From the NCBI GenBank assembly GCA_025800395.1, contig JAOXRU010000667.1:1-51762 (forward strand): a stretch of 51,762 nucleotides of DNA, given 5' to 3'. Source of the stretch: Flavobacteriaceae bacterium. Its GTDB lineage: Bacteria; Bacteroidota; Bacteroidia; Flavobacteriales; Flavobacteriaceae. How positions within the stretch are numbered: position 1 is the stretch's first letter; the number at the start of each line of letters is the position of its first letter. Shown here in pieces: positions 18,324-27,576 of this stretch. The notes below the pieces were generated by a model that did not search any database, was not told the origin of the DNA, and worked only from the letters and a program-made list of their open reading frames with translations. A program made the translations under genes and the position numbers.

Positions 18324-18350
18324 GCCCTACTTTTGTAGGGCTTTTTTTTT
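18324..18350 (+). terminator. Intrinsic terminator between ompH and murI
   Basis: GCCCTAC and GTAGGGC form a perfect seven-pair GC-rich stem around a TTTT loop and are followed by nine T. The T-run ends five bases before the murI ATG, so murI has almost no room for its own promoter or leader downstream of it. Confidence 0.85.
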
Positions 18351-18355
18351 AGACC

Positions 18356-19150
18356 ATGAGCAATACACAATCTATAGGTTTTTTCGATTCGGGCGTAGGT
18401 GGTACCTCTATTTGGAAGGAAGCACAAGAAATTCTACCCAATGAACATACCATATATTTGGCCGATAGCAAACATGCGCCTTATGGTTTTCATTCGAAAG
18501 ATCGCATTGTGGCACTTTGTGAGAAGAATGTAGAGTTTTTGTTGGAGCAAAACTGCAAAACCATAGTGGTAGCATGCAATACAGCAACCACCAATGCAAT
18601 ATCGCATCTGCGTGCAAAGTACAAGCTGCCTTTTGTGGGTATCGAGCCCGCCATCAAACCAGCTGCTCTACAGTCAAAAACCAAAAATGTTGGCGTATTG
18701 GCAACTAAAGGCACCTTGACGAGTGCTCTGTTTCACAAAACTTTTAAAACCTATGGTGAAGGGATTAGACTCATAGAAAGAGTGGGAGAGGGTTTGGTGC
18801 CGCTAGTAGAAAATGGGAAAATTGATACCGCGGAGGTTCGTTCTTTACTGGAAGCTTATCTCTTACCTATGCTACAGCAAAAAATCGATCATTTGGTTTT
18901 GGGTTGTACACATTACCCATACCTCATTGATGTGATTCGTCAAATACTGCCCGATGAAGTACAAATAATCGATTCGGGTATGGCAGTGGCCAAACAACTG
19001 AAAAACGTGCTATTATCCAACGAATTGCGTACCGATGATATGATAGTGATGCAACCACATCGCTTTTATACCAATGCAGATAATGTGGAGGTTTTGTACA
19101 CCCTGTTGGGCGAATCTTATGATTATATGGTCATGTACAAAGATTTTTAG
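18356..19150 (+). CDS. murI: Glutamate racemase
   Basis: MurI makes D-glutamate for peptidoglycan. The 264-residue protein starts with the family-typical SIGFFDSGVGGTSIW. It has the two catalytic cysteines, Cys74 in VVACNTATTNA and Cys184 in LGCTHYPYL. The start is fixed by this conserved beginning, although the ATG sits only five bases beyond the preceding terminator. Expression probably depends on read-through or on a promoter inside ompH. The gene converges with the dihydrofolate reductase gene, and the two stop codons share bases (TTAG at 19147-19150). Confidence 0.95.
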   Translation: MSNTQSIGFFDSGVGGTSIWKEAQEILPNEHTIYLADSKHAPYGFHSKDRIVALCEKNVEFLLEQNCKTIVVACNTATTNAISHLRAKYKLPFVGIEPAIKPAALQSKTKNVGVLATKGTLTSALFHKTFKTYGEGIRLIERVGEGLVPLVENGKIDTAEVRSLLEAYLLPMLQQKIDHLVLGCTHYPYLIDVIRQILPDEVQIIDSGMAVAKQLKNVLLSNELRTDDMIVMQPHRFYTNADNVEVLYTLLGESYDYMVMYKDF

Positions 19151-19656
19151 CTCTTTTGGGTTTTATGTTCTTTACGCATATAGGTGAGGTACGTAAAAGA
19201 AAATTGATGCTTATCGTCTTTGGGATGGTAACTCGATTGTTTGAGCTCCCATGCAGCTTCTTCTATAGGCGGAAAAAAAGTATCAGAGTCAAATTCGCCA
19301 TGTACACGGGTGAGCTCTATACAAGCTGCTATAGGCATGGCTAGTTTGTAGATTTCTCCGCCACCAATTACAAATGGTCGCTTGTCCTTTGGATCCACTG
19401 ACGCAACAGCATCTTCTAGGCTATGCACTACAATGCAGTTTTCGGGAGTTTGGTAGTTTGGATCTCTAGTGATAATGATATGCTTTCGATTTGGTAATAG
19501 CTTAGGGAAACTTTCAAATGTTTTTCTACCCATGATGATATGGTGGCCTGTAGTCAGCTGTTTAAAGCGTTTGAAGTCATCAGGCAAATGCCAAACGAGA
19601 TCATTGTCTTTGCCCAATTCGTTTTTTTCTCCAGCAGCGGCTATTAATGTAATCAT
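19147..19656 (-). CDS. folA: Dihydrofolate reductase
   Basis: This enzyme reduces dihydrofolate to tetrahydrofolate with NADPH, regenerating the cofactor consumed by thymidylate synthase. The 169-residue product has the chromosomal-type features: MITLIAAAGEKNELGKDNDLVWHLPDDFKRF at the N-terminus in several conserved pieces, GHHIIMGRKTFESFP and FVIGGGEIYKLAMP. Its start overlaps the stop of the 2TM gene by four bases (ATGA), so it is the last gene of the thyA-2TM-folA operon. It converges on murI. Confidence 0.95.
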   Translation of the reverse strand: MITLIAAAGEKNELGKDNDLVWHLPDDFKRFKQLTTGHHIIMGRKTFESFPKLLPNRKHIIITRDPNYQTPENCIVVHSLEDAVASVDPKDKRPFVIGGGEIYKLAMPIAACIELTRVHGEFDSDTFFPPIEEAAWELKQSSYHPKDDKHQFSFTYLTYMRKEHKTQKS

Positions 19657-20108
19657 TCTTCGTTTTCTGTTTGTGGTGTTTCGGTAGAAGCTTGAGATTC
19701 GGATTGTATGTGTTCATTGTACAATTCGCTCTGCGCCATCAGTTGCTCTTCTTTGACTAAGTTTTTCTTTATCTTTTCAATGCGATCTCTTTGTAGTCCT
19801 ACTAGTTTCTTCATTTGTTCGGCTTCCCATTCTTTACCCAAAAAACGTTTTATGATATACACTCTTACCAAATGAAATAGCACAAAAAACCCCCAAATAG
19901 TTGTGGCTAGGATAGACCAATCTTTGTAAATATCTTCTCCGTAATGAAATATTTTGTTGAGCACGATCATCAGTGCTGCGCCTAAAACAAAGAAAACAAA
20001 ATGATTGTATAGGCCTTTTTTGGTCTTAATCCGTTTTTCGGCCCTTTTCATCATTTCGTACTGTTCTGGGTCGATATTGGTCTTTTCTTTTTTTGAATTT
20101 CCAAACAT
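19653..20108 (-). CDS. 2TM domain-containing protein
   Basis: The 151-residue protein has two membrane helices (roughly residues 36-56 and 66-88) after a basic segment AEKRIKTKKGLYNHFVFFVL. These match the 2TM domain found in many Flavobacteriia. A charged, Gln/Glu-rich cytoplasmic tail follows (ERIEKIKKNLVKEEQLMAQ). In other proteins this domain accompanies LytTR-type regulators, but no regulator domain is attached here. The gene lies 35 bases after thyA and overlaps folA by four bases, so it is firmly inside a dTMP/folate operon. Function unknown. Confidence 0.8.
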   Translation of the reverse strand: MFGNSKKEKTNIDPEQYEMMKRAEKRIKTKKGLYNHFVFFVLGAALMIVLNKIFHYGEDIYKDWSILATTIWGFFVLFHLVRVYIIKRFLGKEWEAEQMKKLVGLQRDRIEKIKKNLVKEEQLMAQSELYNEHIQSESQASTETPQTENEE

Positions 20109-20143
20109 ATGTATTGTCTTTGTATAAAGATAAGGAATATTAG

Positions 20144-20968
20144 CTATACAGCTACAGCGCCTTTTATATGCGGATGTGGATTGTAGTGGAGGAGTTCAAA
20201 ATCTTTGAATTTGAAATCAAAAATAGATTGCACTTTTGGGTTGATTTTCATTTGTGGAAGTGCTCTACAATCGCGTTCTAATTGTAATTGCACTTGATTC
20301 ATATGGTTGTTGTAAATATGCACATCGCCAAAGGTGTGGATAAAATCTCCAGCTTCATAACCACATACTTGTGCTATCATCATGGTGAGTAGGGCATAGG
20401 ATGCGATATTAAAAGGAACCCCCAAAAATACGTCAGCTGAGCGTTGATACAACTGGCAAGAGAGCTTGTTGTTGGCTACATAAAACTGAAAAAACGCATG
20501 ACAAGGAGGTAAGGCGGCTTTTCCAGATGCTACATTTTCTGCAAACGATTTGCCGTTATCGGGCAGGACACTCGGATTCCATGCAGAAACCAACATGCGT
20601 CTGCTATCCGGATTTAGTTTTAGAGTCTCTATAACTTCAGAAATTTGATCAATTGCCTCTCCGTTCCAGTTTCTCCACTGTGCACCATATACTGGGCCAA
20701 GATCCCCTTGCTCATTAGCCCATTCGTTCCAAATACGCACCCCATTTTCCTGAAGGTATTGAATGTTGGTGTCTCCCTTTAAAAACCAAAGTAGCTCGTG
20801 TATTATAGATTTTAAATGCAGTTTTTTGGTGGTTACCATAGGGAAGCCTTCTTGCAAATTGAAGCGCATCTGATAGCCAAAAATACTTCTTGTTCCCGTG
20901 CCAGTTCTATCTCCTTTATCGGAGCCACTTTCTAATATCGTTTTTAGCAAATCATGATATTGCTGCAT
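20144..20968 (-). CDS. thyA: Thymidylate synthase
   Basis: ThyA methylates dUMP to dTMP using methylenetetrahydrofolate, producing dihydrofolate. The 274-residue product shows [14 protein letters not shown], the folate-binding region [20 protein letters not shown], the catalytic Cys156 in [11 protein letters not shown] and [19 protein letters not shown]. The length is slightly above the 264-residue E. coli enzyme. It is the first gene of an operon that ends with folA, which recycles its product. Confidence 0.97.
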   Translation of the reverse strand: MQQYHDLLKTILESGSDKGDRTGTGTRSIFGYQMRFNLQEGFPMVTTKKLHLKSIIHELLWFLKGDTNIQYLQENGVRIWNEWANEQGDLGPVYGAQWRNWNGEAIDQISEVIETLKLNPDSRRMLVSAWNPSVLPDNGKSFAENVASGKAALPPCHAFFQFYVANNKLSCQLYQRSADVFLGVPFNIASYALLTMMIAQVCGYEAGDFIHTFGDVHIYNNHMNQVQLQLERDCRALPQMKINPKVQSIFDFKFKDFELLHYNPHPHIKGAVAV

Positions 20969-21085
20969 ATGTTTTTCATTTAGATTGCGAAAATAGGAAA
21001 TTGTTTAGTTGGCAGTGATTGCAACACAAAAAATTATAAAATTTTTATCAACTATTTGTGTCTAATTACAAAATCCAATATATTT

Positions 21086-21847
21086 ATGTTGGAGAAAATT
21101 CCTAATTTATTTTATATGTTTGTATTGGTGCAATGGCTTATGTATCATGGGTCTTCTCATCACGACACGGAGATTTTTCCTCTTGTGGGGGGCGCTTTGG
21201 CTGCTTTTCTCCATGTTGTTTCCGGACCAGATCATTTGGCTGCTGTGGCTCCTTTCGCCATAGAAAGCAGGCATAAGGCATGGAAGGTTGGCGCCGCATG
21301 GGGAATTGGACATTTGTTGGGGATGTTGCTTATCGGTATGCTGTTTGTCGTTTTTCAAATCTGGCTGCCTTTAGATCGTATTTCAGAACATAGTGAATTT
21401 TTGGTAGGCCTTACTTTAGTGGTGCTTGGGCTGTGGGTATTTTTTAAAATATTTCATAAAGAAAAATCAGAATTGCAGCATCATTCAGAAAATGAAGTTT
21501 GGAGCATACATTCCCGATCGTTGGGTGAAGCAGAGGAGTATCGCCATGTCGATCAAAAACAACATTGGCTTGCAGCCTTGTCTATAGGGGTGTTGCATGG
21601 TGTAGCCGGTATTTCTCACTTTGTCCTATTTGCACCAGTTTTGGGATTGGATAATACCCTAGATTCTTTGGAGTATATGTTTGGATTTGCTTGTGGCACT
21701 ATACTGATGATGACTGCCTTTTCTTTGGTATTGGGAAACACCAGCATACTACTACAGAAAAATCAACAATCTAGTTTTTTTAAAGCCCTTCGTCTAGCCG
21801 CTGCTTTGTTTGCTATCGTTATCGGAATATATTGGATGTGGGTTTAG
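21086..21847 (+). CDS. NicO/UreH-type nickel transporter
   Basis: The 253-residue protein has about six membrane helices. The signature HVVSGPDHLAAVAP lies in the first helices and a second HGVAGISHF motif starts the C-terminal half; both fit the NicO/UreH/HupE-like families of nickel permeases, where these His and Asp residues bind the metal. A His-rich polar loop (KSELQHHSENEVWSIHS) lies between the halves. I prefer the ATG at 21086; an upstream ATG at 21056 would only add ten residues. It converges on hypE with 16 bases between the stops. Nickel import for the adjacent hydrogenase is therefore the most likely job, although cobalt or another substrate cannot be excluded. Confidence 0.75.
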   Translation: MLEKIPNLFYMFVLVQWLMYHGSSHHDTEIFPLVGGALAAFLHVVSGPDHLAAVAPFAIESRHKAWKVGAAWGIGHLLGMLLIGMLFVVFQIWLPLDRISEHSEFLVGLTLVVLGLWVFFKIFHKEKSELQHHSENEVWSIHSRSLGEAEEYRHVDQKQHWLAALSIGVLHGVAGISHFVLFAPVLGLDNTLDSLEYMFGFACGTILMMTAFSLVLGNTSILLQKNQQSSFFKALRLAAALFAIVIGIYWMWV

Positions 21848-21863
21848 AAAAACCTTACTTATT

Positions 21864-22877
21864 TTAACAAATACGAGGCAATTGCTGCCCTATTAAGGGG
21901 CTTACCAATCGATGCCCTCCGATAAGGCTCTCCAATAGTACTTTGGACGCTGGACTACTGCAAATTTCACCAATGATATTTGCATTCTTACCTTTAGGGT
22001 GGTTTTGCATGTATTGCCATACATCGTTTGCAATTTCTGCCGCAACCACACATAGAAAAACGCCTTCATTGGCAACATGCAAAGGATCCAATCCAAGCAT
22101 TTCACAAGCAGCAGCTACTTGTTTGTCTATTGGCAGTCGTTTTTCTTCTATGTGTATACCCATTTCTATTTCTGATGCCAATTCGTGCAGTACGCTTCCG
22201 AGTCCCCCTCTTGTAGGATCTCTAAACAGTTTGATACGGGGGCCAAAGACATCTAATAGGTCCGAAACCAAATGATTGAGATTGGTAGAATCGCTGAGGA
22301 TATCTGATTCGAATTGTAAGCCTTCACGCTGACTCAAAATGGCGATACCGTGTTGTGCGATATTGGCGTTGAGCAGTATTTTGTCCCCCACAGCTATGCG
22401 ACTTGATAGTATAGCACTCTTGGGATGAAGTTTTCCTATGCCTGTGGTGTTAATAAATATTTTATCCCCTTTGTTTTTTTCTACTACTTTGGTGTCTCCC
22501 GTTACGATTTGCACCCCACTTTCTTGTGCAGCAGCTGATATGGATTGAACTACCTTTTCAAAATCGGTTAGCGGCAATCCTTCTTCTATTATAAATGCAA
22601 GAGATAAATACTGGGGTATGGCACCGCACATGGCTACATCATTTACCGTACCATGAACTGCTAAGGATCCGATATTTCCTCCTTTAAAAAAAATAGGGTT
22701 GATTACAAAACTATCGGTAGAAATAGCTATTTGCCCTATATTGGGCAAGAGTGCCCCATCGTGTTTTTGAGCGAGTATGGGGTTGTTCAAATGTTTTAAG
22801 ATGATCTGATCGATCAGTTCTTGGGTCAAAGTGCCACCGCTCCCATGTCCCATATGAATATGGTCTGTGTTTTTCAT
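21864..22877 (-). CDS. hypE: Hydrogenase maturation protein HypE
   Basis: HypE accepts a carbamoyl group from HypF on its C-terminal cysteine and dehydrates it to a thiocyanate, the source of the cyanide ligands of the NiFe centre. The 337-residue product ends in PRIC, the conserved tail carrying that cysteine. It also shows the PurM-like ATP-binding start MGHGSGGTLTQELI and DPTRGGLGSVLHELA. Its start overlaps hypD by four bases. It is the last gene of the seven-gene hydrogenase operon. Confidence 0.96.
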   Translation of the reverse strand: MKNTDHIHMGHGSGGTLTQELIDQIILKHLNNPILAQKHDGALLPNIGQIAISTDSFVINPIFFKGGNIGSLAVHGTVNDVAMCGAIPQYLSLAFIIEEGLPLTDFEKVVQSISAAAQESGVQIVTGDTKVVEKNKGDKIFINTTGIGKLHPKSAILSSRIAVGDKILLNANIAQHGIAILSQREGLQFESDILSDSTNLNHLVSDLLDVFGPRIKLFRDPTRGGLGSVLHELASEIEMGIHIEEKRLPIDKQVAAACEMLGLDPLHVANEGVFLCVVAAEIANDVWQYMQNHPKGKNANIIGEICSSPASKVLLESLIGGHRLVSPLIGQQLPRIC

Positions 22878-23971
22878 ATACTGTTGGTTTGACGTGTGCT
22901 AAAATGAAAATATGCTGCACATGCGCCTTCCGAAGACACCATAGGTGCGCCAAGCGGATTGGAAGGCTGGCATTGCTTTCCAAATTCGGGGCATTCATCG
23001 GGTTTTTTTTGTCCTTTTAATATAGAACCTGCTATGCAAGATTTGTTTTCGGGAGCTTGTATATGTGCTACGGAAAATTTGTATTCTGCATCAAATTTCC
23101 TGTAATTTTCTCGCAATACATAGCCGCTATTTGGGATGCTTCCTATGCCGCGCCAATCTCGATTTCCAATTTCAAAAACTTGCTGCATGACTTCCAATGC
23201 ACGGAGATTTCCTTCTGGTTTTACCACGCGACTATACTGGTTTTCTAGAGCGTATTTTCCCATTTCTAATTGGCTAACTGCCATATAAATGCCCTGAACT
23301 AGATCTAGGGGTTCGAAGCCAGTTACTACTATTGGAATATGAAATTGATCAACTAGAGGCTGGTAGTCCCCTATACCAGTGATGGCGCAGACATGCCCAG
23401 CAGCCAAAAAGGCTTGGATATTACAAAAAGGATCATTCAGTATGGCCTGCATGGCGGGAGGAACCAAAACATGGGACGATAATATGGAATAGTTTGGTAT
23501 GTTTTCTTTTTCTGCCAAAAGAATAGATAGGGCATTGGCAGGGGCTGTAGTTTCGAAGCCAACTGCAAAAAACACCACCTCTTTGTTTGGATTTTCTTTG
23601 GCTATGCGCACGGCTTCTAAAGGCGAGTACAATACCCGCAAATCCCCACCCGATGCCTTGGCTTCGAGCAGACTTTGTCGACTACCTGGTACCCGCACCA
23701 TATCTCCAAAAGAGCATACGATGGCGTCCGCTTCTAATAGAGATACAGCCTGGTCTATAAGTCGAATAGGGGTTACACATACCGGACAACCCGGACCGTG
23801 TATCATCCGTATCGATTTGGGAAGTAATTCGAGTATCCCGTTTTTCACGAGACTATGGGTCTGCCCACCACAAATTTCCATGATGTTCCATGGCTGGGTA
23901 CAAATTTCATCCAATCGATCGAGTAGCTTCTTAGTAGCTTCCAAATTTCTGTATTCATGCAAGTATTTCAT
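22874..23971 (-). CDS. hypD: Hydrogenase maturation protein HypD
   Basis: HypD is the [4Fe-4S] scaffold on which HypC and HypE build the Fe(CN)2CO unit. The 365-residue protein has the catalytic CGGQTHSL (Cys34), GPGCPVCVTP (Cys62, Cys65) and the C-terminal cluster-binding cysteines in DECPEFGKQCQPSNPLGAP. Length is normal. Its start shares a base with the hypF stop (TAATG) and its end overlaps the hypE start, so all three are translationally coupled. Confidence 0.97.
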   Translation of the reverse strand: MKYLHEYRNLEATKKLLDRLDEICTQPWNIMEICGGQTHSLVKNGILELLPKSIRMIHGPGCPVCVTPIRLIDQAVSLLEADAIVCSFGDMVRVPGSRQSLLEAKASGGDLRVLYSPLEAVRIAKENPNKEVVFFAVGFETTAPANALSILLAEKENIPNYSILSSHVLVPPAMQAILNDPFCNIQAFLAAGHVCAITGIGDYQPLVDQFHIPIVVTGFEPLDLVQGIYMAVSQLEMGKYALENQYSRVVKPEGNLRALEVMQQVFEIGNRDWRGIGSIPNSGYVLRENYRKFDAEYKFSVAHIQAPENKSCIAGSILKGQKKPDECPEFGKQCQPSNPLGAPMVSSEGACAAYFHFSTRQTNSI

Positions 23972-26229
23972 TAGTGTTTCTGTATTTGGAGGTGATACAT
24001 GATTTGACCAAATGCAATGTTTTCGTCATTTGCCGCTAGGCTCTGATGAAAATACAATTGTAGATTTGGCTCTTTGTGGCTTATTAGTAAATCTACCAAT
24101 AGGGCATTTTGAAAAACACCACCAGAAAAAGCAATATGGTTATAATTGTTTTTTTTGGCATATAGGAAAATATAACTACTGATACTAAACAAAAAATTTA
24201 AGGCAATTTGCTGTTTTTCTGTCCCTTTTTCTAGATCAATATAGCATTTTTCTAGTAATTGATAGGGGTCAAATTCTTCGTTTTCAAAATAAGAACGGTT
24301 GGAAAGGCTGTCAAAATCACCTATAAAATTCTCTAGCAAGAGGGCTGCTTCTGCTTCGTAAGTATTGCGATCGCAAAGACCTAATAAAGAGGCGACCGCA
24401 TCAAAAAGTCGCCCAATGGAGGAGGTTTTGAGACTGTTGGTTTGTAGGAGTTTTTGATAGTTTCTCCATTCGATTTCCGTGAATTTACTTTGTACCAAAT
24501 CTTGCATTGGTGGGGAGGATAAGACCAATAAGCTAATTCTTGGTTCACGAGCCATTTTGTCTCCTAGAATCCAGTCGAAATAGGATAAATGATTGATGCG
24601 TTGGATGCGATGGTTGTGATAATCAAAAAATTCGCCTCCCCATATATGGTCATCATCACCGTAGCCACTACCATCAAAAACCACGCCTAGCACATGTTGA
24701 TGAAACAGTTGGTGTTCTCCCATGATAGCAGCGAAATGTGCTTTGTGGTGTTGTATTTGCTGTAGGCTACTTTCTTGTTGTTGTGATAAGTTTTTGCCCA
24801 AAATATTGCTATAATATTTTGGGTGTTTATCAATGAGAAATGGGTTAGCCTTGCAACGAAAAAGAGTTTGGAAATAAGTGATTCGTTCTTCTAGTTTTTG
24901 ACAAACTTCCCAATGGTCTAGATTTCCCATATAAGCACTTAGGTAAAGCAGCTTGTTTGGCAAAAACGCAATGCTGCTTTTGAGATGCGCCCCAAGTGCC
25001 AAGGGTTTTTGTTTGGAAGAAAACTGTTGAGAAGTATAATTTGGAGCATATCCTCTTGCACGTCTTATGAGGATAGGGTGTTGGTGCTGTGGGCTAAATC
25101 TAACCACCGAATCGTCTTGGGGGTTTTGAATCTTTAGGTTATGCATGAGAAACGCGTCTGCGATATTTTCAAGTTGTTCTAAGGCGGTATTATTGTCTGC
25201 TAAGATGGGAGAAGCATGTAGATTTCCGCTAGTAGCCACTAGCGGAAAATCTATAGTTTGCATCAAAAATTGTAATAGAGCGGTATGAGGAATCATTACC
25301 CCCAATTGTTGCAATCCGGGCGCAATGTCCTGCATAGCTAAAGTTCCTTGGTAATTGTAGGCAGAGAGAATACAGATAGGAGATTGGGGCCCAGAAAGGA
25401 TTTGTACTTCTTCTTTGCTAAGAAAGAGGTCTTTCTCCAATAATTTCAAATTGGGATAGAGTATGGCAAATGGCTTTTTTGGGCGTTTTTTGCGGGCACG
25501 AAGCCTTTGGATGGCTGTTGTATTGGTTGCATCCACACAAAGTAAAAAGCCGCTATTGTTTTTTACTGCCAATATTTGTCCAGTTTCTAGAACTTCTTTA
25601 CAATGACTGAGGACTTCCATATAGCTGCTAGCGATATGATTGCCGTTGTTGTCTTTTAAGAAAATAGAGATACCGCAATTTGGACAAGAATTGGTTTGGG
25701 AATGAAAGCGTCTATCGCAAGGATTGTCATATTCATTTTTACATACCGTACACATACCAAAGAGGTGCATGCTTGTTCGAGATCTTTCGTATGGAGTAGC
25801 GATAGAAATGGCCCATCTTGGACCACATTGGGTGCAGCTAGTAAAGGGATAGTTATATTTTGGATGGAGAGGATCTTGCATCTCATTTCGGCAATTTTGG
25901 CAAAGTGCAAAATCAGGAGTTAGACTAAAGTTTGGTGCTTGTTCTTGGCTAGAGTTTAATATTTCAAATTGGTAAAACTCTTGTAGGTCGATATATTGCA
26001 GGCTGTGGCTGTGAATGTCGGCTATATGAGGAGCTTCTAAGAGTATGGCCTGATAAAATTTCTGCATGTTTTGGGCATTGGCAGTAGCAACGATTTCTAC
26101 CCCTTTGTTGTTGTTTGAAACCGTTCCTACGATACCCAATCTTTTGGCTAATAAGAAAACAAAAGGGCGAAATCCGACCCCTTGTACCAATCCGGTGATT
26201 TGTATCAAGCAAGTTTGTATGCCTTTCAT
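23971..26229 (-). CDS. hypF: Carbamoyltransferase HypF
   Basis: HypF turns carbamoyl phosphate and ATP into a carbamoyl adenylate and loads HypE. I chose the ATG at 26229, giving 752 residues that begin at the acylphosphatase domain (ITGLVQGVGFRPF, Arg21, Asn39-40). A longer frame upstream would run back into hyaD. Next come the C-x2-C zinc fingers (CQNC, CTQC, CTVC, CPNC), a YrdC-like domain (LRARKKRPKKPFAIL) and a Kae1-like C-terminal half with HHKAHFAAIMGEH and VVFDGSGYGDD. Its start is 11 bases after the hyaD stop and its stop overlaps the hypD start. Confidence 0.96.
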   Translation of the reverse strand: MKGIQTCLIQITGLVQGVGFRPFVFLLAKRLGIVGTVSNNNKGVEIVATANAQNMQKFYQAILLEAPHIADIHSHSLQYIDLQEFYQFEILNSSQEQAPNFSLTPDFALCQNCRNEMQDPLHPKYNYPFTSCTQCGPRWAISIATPYERSRTSMHLFGMCTVCKNEYDNPCDRRFHSQTNSCPNCGISIFLKDNNGNHIASSYMEVLSHCKEVLETGQILAVKNNSGFLLCVDATNTTAIQRLRARKKRPKKPFAILYPNLKLLEKDLFLSKEEVQILSGPQSPICILSAYNYQGTLAMQDIAPGLQQLGVMIPHTALLQFLMQTIDFPLVATSGNLHASPILADNNTALEQLENIADAFLMHNLKIQNPQDDSVVRFSPQHQHPILIRRARGYAPNYTSQQFSSKQKPLALGAHLKSSIAFLPNKLLYLSAYMGNLDHWEVCQKLEERITYFQTLFRCKANPFLIDKHPKYYSNILGKNLSQQQESSLQQIQHHKAHFAAIMGEHQLFHQHVLGVVFDGSGYGDDDHIWGGEFFDYHNHRIQRINHLSYFDWILGDKMAREPRISLLVLSSPPMQDLVQSKFTEIEWRNYQKLLQTNSLKTSSIGRLFDAVASLLGLCDRNTYEAEAALLLENFIGDFDSLSNRSYFENEEFDPYQLLEKCYIDLEKGTEKQQIALNFLFSISSYIFLYAKKNNYNHIAFSGGVFQNALLVDLLISHKEPNLQLYFHQSLAANDENIAFGQIMYHLQIQKH

Positions 26230-26240
26230 AGCAAACGCTT

Positions 26241-26783
26241 CTATTGGTTTTGTGTGACTTGGTGATGCAATTTTTTCGATACAGCAAGGATCTGTTGGGT
26301 AAGTGGTATAATGGATTTTTGAACCTCGGGAGAGAGAGACACACACATCGGATCAATTTTGGAAATGGAAACGGTAAATAAATACAGATCCGGAATTTGA
26401 TCGAGCAAATACACGGCTTCTATCATATCTTTGAGTCCAACATCATGTACACTCAAAGCCGAAGGAAAATCGGATGCGAATTTTGGTCGCAGCTGAGAAA
26501 TAGTGCCAGGTGGTTTACCATCCATAGTGGCATCTACAAATATAATTTTGGGATATACTTCAAACTGGCCGAGTAGTAAAAATCCTCCTGTACCACCATC
26601 TAGTATATCGATATATTCTGGGAGTTTCATCTGCTCCATGGCTTGTATCAATTGTACACCTACCCCTTCGTCTCCCATCAGGTAATTGCCTACCCCTAGG
26701 ATGAGAATATGTTGGGATTTATCGTGTTCAAAAAAATAGGAGTCGCTGCTGATGGCGACAGGGGTTTTTCGATTGTCAATCAT
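26241..26783 (-). CDS. hyaD: Hydrogenase maturation protease
   Basis: This endopeptidase removes the C-terminal extension of the large subunit once nickel is inserted. The 180-residue protein has the family core ILGVGNYLMGDEGVGVQ, with nickel-probing residues placed as in HybD: Glu39, Asp62 (DGGTGG) and His113 (SVHDVGLKDM). The first ~24 residues before HILILG are longer than usual, but no later in-frame ATG precedes the conserved core. It lies between the cytochrome gene and hypF in the hydrogenase operon; its substrate is almost certainly the large subunit encoded nearby. Confidence 0.92.
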   Translation of the reverse strand: MIDNRKTPVAISSDSYFFEHDKSQHILILGVGNYLMGDEGVGVQLIQAMEQMKLPEYIDILDGGTGGFLLLGQFEVYPKIIFVDATMDGKPPGTISQLRPKFASDFPSALSVHDVGLKDMIEAVYLLDQIPDLYLFTVSISKIDPMCVSLSPEVQKSIIPLTQQILAVSKKLHHQVTQNQ

Positions 26784-26832
26784 AGATTCAATTTTTGATC
26801 GTAGAAAAGGGTTAGGATTTATATGCTATGGT

Positions 26833-27564
26833 TTAGGCGCTTTTTTCTTTCTTTTCTTGTTCTAATTCTTGATTGTGTTTGATTCGTTTTTCGTTTACAA
26901 ATTTATACCCACCAAACATAGAAGAGACCTCACCATGCCCTTCTACATAGTCGTGGTAGAAAACCAGGTATACATGTACCATACTGAAGAAGATAAACAA
27001 CCACATGGCTACGTGGTGTACCCATCGAACGGTATAATCGTCGCCTAAGAGCGGTGTTACCCATTCAAACATATCTGGAAGCCACCAAGAGCTCATATCG
27101 GCATATAGTGCAAATCCGGTCGCAATGGAGACCAAGGCTACAAAAAACATGGCGATATAGGTAAATATAGCTACGCTATTGTGTCCTATTTTTCTTGGCT
27201 CTTTTTCTCCTTCTTTTTCGTTGAGCAACAAGACGTCTAATTTGATTACACGCCAAAAACCTTTTCTTGTTTTTTTGCGAAAGGGCCAAAAGGCTCTCCA
27301 GTTGGAAAATCGGTTACCGACAAACAACCAATACACGCGCATGATCATATTAAAAAAGAAGACATAGCCAGCTATAAAGTGAATCATACGTACGGTTCCA
27401 AAGCGATTGATGGCTGTGGCTTCTACATTAGCCATCAATGCAGGAGGGTTGGCAATCAGAAAGCCACTAATGGTAAGTACAATCAGCGATAGTACATTTA
27501 TCCAATGAAAGAAGCGTACTGGAAGTTCCCAGACCAATACTCTTTTAAAGTTTTTCGTTTCCAT
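26833..27564 (-). CDS. hyaC: Ni/Fe-hydrogenase b-type cytochrome subunit
   Basis: This integral-membrane dihaem cytochrome anchors the hydrogenase and passes electrons from the small subunit to quinone. The 243-residue product has about four membrane helices with candidate haem ligands in VRFFHWINVLSL, VRMIHFIAGYVFF and WVHHVAMWLF, and the conserved segment MRVYWLFVGNRFSNW. HVYLVFYHDYVEGHGEVSSM near the end is typical of HyaC/HupC. It lies 12 bases after the large-subunit gene and before the protease gene. Confidence 0.93.
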   Translation of the reverse strand: METKNFKRVLVWELPVRFFHWINVLSLIVLTISGFLIANPPALMANVEATAINRFGTVRMIHFIAGYVFFFNMIMRVYWLFVGNRFSNWRAFWPFRKKTRKGFWRVIKLDVLLLNEKEGEKEPRKIGHNSVAIFTYIAMFFVALVSIATGFALYADMSSWWLPDMFEWVTPLLGDDYTVRWVHHVAMWLFIFFSMVHVYLVFYHDYVEGHGEVSSMFGGYKFVNEKRIKHNQELEQEKKEKSA

Positions 27565-27576
27565 TATTCCTATGTT

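Noticed and set aside
26230..26346. A 39-residue N-terminal extension of HypF
   Set aside because: It would overlap the hyaD coding region, and the acylphosphatase domain begins exactly at the ATG at 26229.
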